From contig NC_011672.1 of assembly GCF_000150955.2 (NCBI RefSeq), forward strand, positions 930,001 to 994,000: a stretch of DNA of 64,000 nt. Reading direction: 5' to 3'. The translations under genes were made by a program, and so were the position numbers. Shown here one piece after another: positions 57,391 through 64,000 of the stretch; the first letter of the stretch is position 1, and each line of letters starts with the position of its first letter. Source of the stretch: Phaeodactylum tricornutum CCAP 1055/1 (taxonomy: Eukaryota; Bacillariophyta; Bacillariophyceae; Surirellales; Neidiaceae). The notes below the pieces were generated by a model. The model saw nothing but the letters and a program-made list of their open reading frames with translations, was not told where the DNA came from and did not search any database.

Positions 57391-60309
57391 CTACTGGAAA
57401 GATCGTTTCGAAGTGCCGTCGAAAAACGATGCCCCGGAGATAGCGTGAGCTGGGTCAGGATAACAAAGCTGCATGCACCCAATGACACACTCCGGTAGTT
57501 GATCGTCACTTTTCCCTTCAATAACAAAACCAAAGCTGACAAGAACCTTTTTGAAATAGCTTTCCTTCATAAAACATATCGCCTGCTTGGCAATATACGG
57601 AAAAGGGTGCAGCGAGACGTCAAACTCCAAACAAGACAGCTCGGGATGTTCGAAAATAAAACCAGTTGTTCCAGGGCGTTTGATCAAAAAAGGCTTACCG
57701 TTGTATTTTGATATCCATGCCGGCATGCCAATTTCCTTCAAGTTGTGAGCATTGGGGACAACCTTGAAACGAGAAAACCATGACGGATCCGTTGGAGCCC
57801 TTCGAACCCACTCTTCTAGTAGTCGAACAGCGTTGACTGTACTCTTTTGAATGTCATCGATGTTCTCTTTTGAAGGATCATAGTCATCTGCCGTAACACG
57901 ACGTAGAATATCGCGTGTTTCCTGTGTCATTGTGAAGTAACACGTAACTGTGTATCCGCCTCCATCGCTGCTGGACCGACCAAGCTTGGGCGGGTCCGTT
58001 GGCAAAGCAATACTGACAATCAGAACATCTGGTGTCCTCCACGTTTTCGGCCTGTCATCGTCTTTGAAGTCCACCGATGGGAGTTTGACGCGAAGCGCCA
58101 TATCGGGATACCGACTTGGGGATTCAAATATATCCACCCTTGCACAGTTGTAGAGACTACCAGGCGACGGAATTTTCTTCTTCGTCAAACTATATCCATG
58201 GGACCGAACAGCCAAAATATTTCCTGGCGGATCACACCATCCAGCAAAAACCTCATTTTTATCGTTTACGGGAAGATCCGTTGTGTGCTTGAGCTTCACT
58301 GTTGTTGATCCGGCCATGGGTATATAAGCAGATGGATCCGTTGATCTTCCTGTTACAGTAGACTTTGGCTCTATCGCTGCTGCTTTTCGCTTCGTGTTTT
58401 CACGCCGTTGCTGCTTGTCACAACGCGAAGGTTGAGCGCTTCTCATTTCTGGCTGAGAAACCATGCCCCTCCAATCGGGTTCTTTCACCAAACACCACAA
58501 AACGCAGAAATTTACGACGACAACAGCGTACCAAAAATTTTCTGTGGAAGTGGAAGACGCTCGAGCATAGGCCAATGATGCATTGACGATTCCTGAAACG
58601 AAAGCGAGATATCGTTCGGGAATGAAAAGTACCTTCTTCGCTCCTTCAACAATACTTGTGTGTGATGCCGATAAGGTCATCGGATCCGATGCTCCCCGGG
58701 AAATTGTGACAGACTCCTCCACATCATCGTCTCTTTCGTCTAGGGACGAAGATTCGCTATCGTCTTCATTTTCACTGTCCGAGTGATCATTATCTACATT
58801 TTGCGTTGTAGAAACTGTGTAACTCTCCATCATCCACAAACGCCGCGACACAGCTGGTTCGTTGCTGTCCGTGGGAGGATGATTCACCTGCGGCGGATGG
58901 AAGAGAGCTGATTCTGTCTGGTTCGAGGGATCGGCTGCTATCAAGATGTTGGAATTGTATGAGTCTACACTGCCTTGAACCACTACATCTGTCAACGCAG
59001 CTAACCATTCCATTTGGGTCCGATGGTAGTCGAAACACAATTTCCATTTTGTTTCCGCGCGGACTTTGATCGAGATGGCGAAGGGCGAAGGTGCATTTGA
59101 ATGCCCAAAGGCAGCATTCACTGTCGCCTTTTCCTTGGCCAAATCAATGTGTCCACGAGGAGTAGTGTGGTCTTGATCGTTGACAACCCAACTCGAGGCC
59201 GCCTTGGAAGTAGCAGATTCAAGCCAAGTCTGGCGACGGGCAATGACTACACCTTCTGGATTGTTGTTATCATCCATAGACGGCATAACGGCGGAGGCGG
59301 TCAAGGAAGCATCGTCACGCGATGCTGAAGGTGAAACTTGCTCATAAGTCGTGTCTCCGTCGGTCCGATAGTAAAGCAGTTTGGTTCCTTGCAACTCGAT
59401 ACGACGACGCTCCCAGGCCCCATTTGCAGAGTATTTTCCCATGCCGCCGCGCCGCTTCCAGGCAATTCCTATCATACGTATCGGTACGGATTTACTTGTC
59501 GTCATCGAAGCACTCGCAGGGGAAACGATACTCTTGAATTTGTTATCGTCAGCTATGACCATTGGCGTAGTCAAGGGACTGACAGGTGGAGATCGTACAT
59601 GATTCCTCTCTTTACGAAAAGAAGACCGCGACGAATTGTCTCTGCCCGTGGTGGATGAAAGACTAGAGTGACCGGAAGCCTGAGCGTCCTTGATATCACC
59701 TTCCTCTTTACCACGGATACTATTACTATTGGCCCCGCTCGACGTCCAAATTTCTGAAAGCCTTCCTTTGGCGCGTTCACGCAAGCTTCCATCAAATCGA
59801 AACGACTTTTTCTTACCATCTTTCCCAGAACTTACATTATCTCCCTCTTTTTCGGCCTCGTCCGATTGAAAAAACCCCGACATCAGCCTTCCCGGAATCA
59901 ACAACGATGGCTGGAGGACGGCCGAACCAGAAGTCTCACTTCCATTGTTAGTACTCATCAAAGAAGCTGGCTTGGTACCCCCTGTAGTTGTCTGAATCAA
60001 TTTACGAATTTCATCTCGAGTCAGATTGGGATTGTTTTGTATCGCAAGCGCCATTGTTTGCGCCAGCTTCAGCTCTTCATCTTCCGAACTCCCTGAAGGC
60101 GGTATCTCAGGAATGTCTTGTTTTTCCTGGTGCTGGACTGTGTCACTTTCTTCATCAACTATCGATGGTGCCGTATTTGCTCGCATACGACCGTTACTAA
60201 TAGTCTCGTCAATTTGAGCATCCCCTGCGAGATGAAAAGAAACTGGTAGATCACGCTGGTGGGGGACACCAGCGCCAGCACTACTGGACCTCTCGCGCGC
60301 GCTCGTCAT
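57391..60309 (-). CDS. PH domain, membrane hairpin and EDR2-like C-terminal domain protein
   Basis: A single exon of 972 aa. Residues 79-95 (EDEELKLAQTMALAIQ) resemble a ubiquitin-interacting helix. A PH domain runs from about 279 to 445 with a large insert: IGIAWKRRGGMGKYSANGAW and RRIELQGTKLLYYR at its start, and WKLCFDYHRTQMEWLAALTD as its final helix. Two hydrophobic segments at about 580-615 (LAFVSGIVNASLAYA, FWYAVVVVNFCVLWCLV) form a likely hairpin. The end, about 705-960, is the EDR2 C-terminal (DUF1336) domain: FAGWCDPPGNILAVRSHGYS, then KKKIPSPGSLYNC and the closing FDVSLHPFPYIAKQA with SFGFVIEG. Plant EDR2 has PH-START-EDR2_C and binds phosphoinositides; here no START domain is evident and membrane helices lie in its place. 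A lipid-sensing or lipid-transfer role is inferred. Confidence 0.87.
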   Translation of the reverse strand: MTSARERSSSAGAGVPHQRDLPVSFHLAGDAQIDETISNGRMRANTAPSIVDEESDTVQHQEKQDIPEIPPSGSSEDEELKLAQTMALAIQNNPNLTRDEIRKLIQTTTGGTKPASLMSTNNGSETSGSAVLQPSLLIPGRLMSGFFQSDEAEKEGDNVSSGKDGKKKSFRFDGSLRERAKGRLSEIWTSSGANSNSIRGKEEGDIKDAQASGHSSLSSTTGRDNSSRSSFRKERNHVRSPPVSPLTTPMVIADDNKFKSIVSPASASMTTSKSVPIRMIGIAWKRRGGMGKYSANGAWERRRIELQGTKLLYYRTDGDTTYEQVSPSASRDDASLTASAVMPSMDDNNNPEGVVIARRQTWLESATSKAASSWVVNDQDHTTPRGHIDLAKEKATVNAAFGHSNAPSPFAISIKVRAETKWKLCFDYHRTQMEWLAALTDVVVQGSVDSYNSNILIAADPSNQTESALFHPPQVNHPPTDSNEPAVSRRLWMMESYTVSTTQNVDNDHSDSENEDDSESSSLDERDDDVEESVTISRGASDPMTLSASHTSIVEGAKKVLFIPERYLAFVSGIVNASLAYARASSTSTENFWYAVVVVNFCVLWCLVKEPDWRGMVSQPEMRSAQPSRCDKQQRRENTKRKAAAIEPKSTVTGRSTDPSAYIPMAGSTTVKLKHTTDLPVNDKNEVFAGWCDPPGNILAVRSHGYSLTKKKIPSPGSLYNCARVDIFESPSRYPDMALRVKLPSVDFKDDDRPKTWRTPDVLIVSIALPTDPPKLGRSSSDGGGYTVTCYFTMTQETRDILRRVTADDYDPSKENIDDIQKSTVNAVRLLEEWVRRAPTDPSWFSRFKVVPNAHNLKEIGMPAWISKYNGKPFLIKRPGTTGFIFEHPELSCLEFDVSLHPFPYIAKQAICFMKESYFKKVLVSFGFVIEGKSDDQLPECVIGCMQLCYPDPAHAISGASFFDGTSKRSFQ

Positions 60310-61809
60310 GACGGAGAGTTTTTTCCTTCGCTGGCGACGGCGAGAGGGAAAAATCTTGCTATTGTTCTACGGTGCTTGTTTCCTCGGACTCGATACGGAC
60401 CGTTTTGAATGATTGCTTTCTTGTACAGGATGCGTCACAGGAACAAATACTCCAAAGGCGATTTAGCTATGGTTGGGAGCCTTTTGCGAATAGATTCTTT
60501 CCGAGGACTTTATTTTTCCACTCGTTGATAGCCTAGGAGAAGGTATAATGCCGAAGAGGATATTGACTGTGAGACTGAGATGTACAAAGTCGTTTTGGTT
60601 GTGATGGCCTCCAAAATTTAGGAAAGCAAGCCCTTACGGCTGCCAAACGGGCATGATAGTGAGAGGAACGACTCGGCGATCGATAGCCGCCGTCTCGCTT
60701 ACTGCGAGCCGTTTCTTGACTGTGAGTCGCGTGCGTCGACTAATAGTCAAAACTTCGTGAAAATACAGCTATCAAACAATGTCTTCGCAAAAAATGTTCT
60801 ATTATATGAAAAAGTCAGGCCGACAGCGGAGGCCCACATTTTCAGATTTGAACCGGTTCCCTCCTTTCAACATACCAAATTCCATTAATTGCAATGAAAG
60901 CCAAGATAACCAAATCCCCACCAGGAAGACGAAAGCCATAACTGGCAGCAAAGGAACTCACCGAACACAGTACAAAGCCAAAACCGAGGCGATAGTTCTA
61001 CAACAACTTTTGCTATGCTGAACAAAGTGGTGGTTAGGCCAACAAGCATGGGGGTCCGTGTTGCTCTTTGGATACGACATCAACATCTCTCGATCAAGAG
61101 CAACATTATTGGGTTGTACGCGAAAGACCGATACAAGCCTATGCTTTTCGGAAGAGGAAGTATCTGAACCACCTCCCTGCAAACAAGGAACTTTTTAACT
61201 TACGTCAGGGCCCCGCCAAATACCGAAAAGGCCGAGCGAAACAAGTCTTCTTCACCCAAGCTGGATTGAGATTCTAGATCTGCCGGGATGATTTTCAGTC
61301 GACTCCTTTCTTCCCTCACATTGCGGTACATGAAGCGTAATATATGATATGATTTTGTTCGCGGACCTATCATTGCAAAAATGCCATCAATTGATTTTTA
61401 GGGAATTGACGATGAAAAATCGGGTCTTGTGGGTTCATCTTTAGAAAAAAAAACGCATTCTGATGCTGGAAGAAGCCTCCTTCCCGTATTGCTGATCAAG
61501 CGAATCGAAAACCCCAAATCAACTCAGTGAGCTCAGAAATGTGTTGAGAAATCTATAACATTTGGATGCAATTAATCAAAAGTACATGAGAGTAAACCAG
61601 TATGTTTTACAATAAAAAAGGCTCTTACTTAGACAAACGGGTTGGATTGCCGACTCGCCAAGTTTTTGGATTCGTAGACTATGTTTAGACATATAAGTGC
61701 CACCAAAAGCGCTTTTTTGGTCTTTTTAAATACTTGCCAAGAGAGTAAGACAGACTTGGTGTTGCCAGAATCCTGATGTGATTCCTTATGTAGCCAGAGA
61801 CGCTGTGTC
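60310..61809. other. Long intergenic region
   Basis: About 1.5 kb between two reverse-strand genes. Small forward frames at 60779-61021 (80 codons, ATG) and 61068-61277 match no family and are not called. AT-rich toward 61600. Confidence 0.4.
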
Positions 61810-63441
61810 TCAGGCACAGGAATCTTTTTTCCCTTTGTGCTCTTTGCGACCTTTTCTGACACATTTCTGAAGCAGCGTTTTCAGCTCATCATTGTCTTGG
61901 TCTTGTTGTAAGCCTTCCCAAGCAGACAACGCTGCATCTTCGAATTTTCCCAGGCCCAAACGCGCAACGGCCATTCTGTATGCAGCTTTTGGCCAGTCTG
62001 GGCGCAGAGTCCGTGCGACGACTGCGTCATAGAGCGCCTCGTTGTACTTTCCGGTAGCTACGTAACAAGCCGAACGGTTCGAATAGAAGGTAGCGTCCGT
62101 TGGATCCAACTCGATTGCAAGTGTGTACTCTTCCATGGCCTGTGTCCATTCACTTTTTGCAAAAAATAAATTTCCCTCAGCCTTTAATGATAAAGCCGTT
62201 GCTCGTGTTTCCTTTGAAGGAGTCGTGCATGTCACCTTCGAAGCGTATTCTTGAGCATCTGCCTCCACCTTCGACGGGCCCGTTTTTTCACAGTCTGGTT
62301 TCTTGGGTATTTCGGGCAGCGTCAGGGGAGGGCTGTAAATTGGTTTTGGATTAGACTTGAATTGATCAATGTAGAGTCTAGCGTCTTTTTCCGTTGCAAT
62401 CTCCGGACTTGGAAGTAACAAGAGAACACATCCCAAGTGATCTTCTTTCGCCGCCAATTCCAGTGGTGTCAAGCCTTCAGCATCTTGCTTTTCCAAGTAA
62501 TCCGGATTACGGCTTAGTTCCAAAAGGAGCGCAAGCGTACCCACAAGATTCATATCCGCAGCCATGTGAAAAACGTTGACCCCGCCTGGAAGTGCAAAAG
62601 ACAGGGTCGGCATCAAATCGATAGATCTCAGCTTCGATTCTTGTAATAGACATTTTGCGTGAGCATCGTTTCCTGCAGCAATAGCCATGACAAGTGGCGG
62701 CGGAATCACTGAGACGCTGTCGTTACTGGTGGAAGAAGAGTTCAAATCCGCTCCGCAATCTAGACATGCTTTAATGGTTTCTCGGAAGTCCTTGGAAGGA
62801 GGAACAGCACAGGCCCAATGCAATGGTGTCCCACCCTGTAAGCTAGACGTTTTCAGTGCGACGTGACCCCTTTCGTATATCAACTTAATGGCAGTAGAGG
62901 ATGCCCCGGACCCTGCAGCGTAGTGCAGCGCCGTGGCACCAGCCTTCGATCGTGCCAAGCCCAACTTTGACAATGGCTTCGCCTCGGACAAACATGATGA
63001 GTCCGAGAGATCACCAACTTCTAGCAAAATAGCAGCGCGTTGCTCAGCAAGCTTCGGATCACCAACTTGTACCGCTAACATTAGCGGTGTCAGGCCCTCC
63101 ACGTCTTTGAAACGGATAAGCTTTTGCCGAGCACTCTCCTGTAACCAAGACGAATGCAATATGCGGTAAACAATATCTTGATCAGGGGCTACCTGCTTAC
63201 TGTTTCGACTACTGGGTAAACTCTGACAAGCGAAATGCATTGCAGTACGTTTTTTGCCATCTTTAAACTGCAACAGTACCTCGGACGGATGCACGTTGTC
63301 GTGTTGCCGACAATAACCTTTGACGGATGTTTCGAGACCTTCGAAATCACCCTTCAGGGCCGCCTCCAGTAGTTTGGTCAAAAAAGCGCGCTCCTCACTC
63401 ATTTTGGCGCTCTTTTGCTCGGCAGAAAGATGGGTCGGCAT
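61810..63441 (-). CDS. Ankyrin-TPR protein, candidate HSP70/HSP90 co-chaperone
   Basis: A single exon of 543 aa. Residues about 60-330 hold ankyrin repeats, e.g. GATALHYAAGSGASSTAIKL, GGTPLHWACAV and AEGLTPLELAAKEDHLGCVL. A Pro-rich linker follows. The C-terminal 125 residues form three TPRs: ALSLKAEGNLFFAKSEWTQA, YSNRSACYVATGKYNEALYD and AAYRMAVARLGLGKFEDAA. All five positions of the two-carboxylate clamp are kept at canonical spacing: Lys420, Asn424, Asn455, Lys485 and Arg489. That clamp binds the EEVD end of HSP70 and HSP90 in HOP, CHIP and TTC proteins. The protein could thus bring ankyrin-bound clients to chaperones, by inference. The tail is Lys-rich. A second ATG (MSEER) lies 13 codons downstream. 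Confidence 0.87.
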   Translation of the reverse strand: MPTHLSAEQKSAKMSEERAFLTKLLEAALKGDFEGLETSVKGYCRQHDNVHPSEVLLQFKDGKKRTAMHFACQSLPSSRNSKQVAPDQDIVYRILHSSWLQESARQKLIRFKDVEGLTPLMLAVQVGDPKLAEQRAAILLEVGDLSDSSCLSEAKPLSKLGLARSKAGATALHYAAGSGASSTAIKLIYERGHVALKTSSLQGGTPLHWACAVPPSKDFRETIKACLDCGADLNSSSTSNDSVSVIPPPLVMAIAAGNDAHAKCLLQESKLRSIDLMPTLSFALPGGVNVFHMAADMNLVGTLALLLELSRNPDYLEKQDAEGLTPLELAAKEDHLGCVLLLLPSPEIATEKDARLYIDQFKSNPKPIYSPPLTLPEIPKKPDCEKTGPSKVEADAQEYASKVTCTTPSKETRATALSLKAEGNLFFAKSEWTQAMEEYTLAIELDPTDATFYSNRSACYVATGKYNEALYDAVVARTLRPDWPKAAYRMAVARLGLGKFEDAALSAWEGLQQDQDNDELKTLLQKCVRKGRKEHKGKKDSCA

Positions 63442-64000
63442 ATTGTTATGGATTGCGTAGAGATGGGTAGAGTGAAGTTGGAAGATGCTTTAGGCTTGGT
63501 ATCTTGCAATCTCTGGGTTCGAACCTTTGAAGAGAATGAAGGCCATCCGAAGAGGAAGTCGCAACTTTGCTTTCGGGGTGGGGGTACAGACTTCCTTAGT
63601 GAACATCAGTTTTTTGATATATTCCAGATTCCGTTTCTGACCGAGACGATTGATATCAGCAAGAAACGAGCTCCTTTACAGCGACATTCGTCAACGGTAC
63701 AAAACCGTTCTAAATTGGTTGACAATATAACATCAGCGATCCTTGGCATTTATCGAATGGAACGTGAACGGTATTCGCATGTCAAATTTCTAAAATAATA
63801 GGAACGTTGAGTACTATTTCGACTAACCAACGCACGCACGCCAGTATTCGAGATGGTCTTTGGTTTGAAGCAAATATAGGCAGGCCACTCGCTGCCGTGA
63901 GACGGATGAAAATCACTCGGCCTTTTTCAATGCCTTCCTCCGTCGCTTTATGGTATTCCGTGGGCCAAGCTACGACCCAAAGGCTTCTTTTGCATCCATC
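63442..64000. other. Intergenic sequence to the window end
   Basis: About 560 bp upstream of the ankyrin-TPR gene. A palindromic GGTTCGAACC at 63516-63525 resembles a tRNA B box but the surrounding stems do not pair. No gene is recognised before the edge. Confidence 0.4.

Noticed and set aside
60779-61021. 80-codon forward frame with ATG
   Set aside because: Lys-rich, no domain, no match; likely chance in an AT-rich spacer.
63516-63525. tRNA B-box-like GGTTCGAACC
   Set aside because: The flanking bases do not form a T-arm stem and no A box or acceptor stem is found at the right distance.

Overview
The window is nuclear DNA of a microalga, most likely a pennate diatom and probably Phaeodactylum or a close relative. 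The signs are compact genes with zero to three short GT-AG introns of about 64-254 bp, three heat-shock-factor (HSF) genes, plastid presequences with the AFAP-type cleavage motif of secondary red-lineage plastids, and a Ty1/copia-type retroelement end. The species name is an inference from these traits, not a database match. Thirty-one protein genes are supported. No tRNA, rRNA, CRISPR array or prokaryotic operon was found. Exon borders were set by hand from GT-AG sites and conserved family motifs.

Layout. Positions 1-2161 are a small transposon graveyard: the 3' end of a copia element, then a broken pogo-like DNA transposase. From 2162 to 18892 lie housekeeping genes: a three-domain gelsolin-like protein (-), a 5'-3' exoribonuclease with an added secretory/plastid-type leader (+), an HSF (-), a CUL4-type cullin (-), a helicase-associated-domain protein (+), a twin-CX9C GCK-domain protein (+), the ALG9 mannosyltransferase (-) and epsilon-COP (+). 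From 19252 to 41868 the region is looser and more lineage-specific: a 1058-aa coiled-coil protein with three RRxSLG motifs, a predicted N-myristoylated protein, a sulfotransferase, two MORN-repeat proteins, an Mpv17 protein, a nucleotide-sugar transporter, a second HSF and a UIM-plus-zinc-ribbon protein. From 42028 to 63441 genes are dense again: mitochondrial bS16, eS30, a membrane CDP-alcohol-phosphotransferase-like/cytidylyltransferase fusion, PEX2, a plastid cyclophilin, a GPATCH4-like protein, a third HSF, plastid IspH/HDR, mitochondrial uL11, proteasome beta1, a large thioredoxin-domain protein, a PH/EDR2-C protein and an ankyrin-TPR co-chaperone candidate.

The genes do not form one pathway. 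Several themes recur. ALG9, the nucleotide-sugar transporter, the sulfotransferase, epsilon-COP and the thioredoxin-domain protein all act in or on the secretory pathway. Three proteins (exonuclease, cyclophilin, HDR) carry plastid-type leaders. Protein turnover is represented by CUL4, proteasome beta1, PEX2 and the UIM protein. The most unusual architecture is the lipid-synthesis fusion at 43428-45104, whose phosphotransferase-like half has lost most residues of its catalytic signature.
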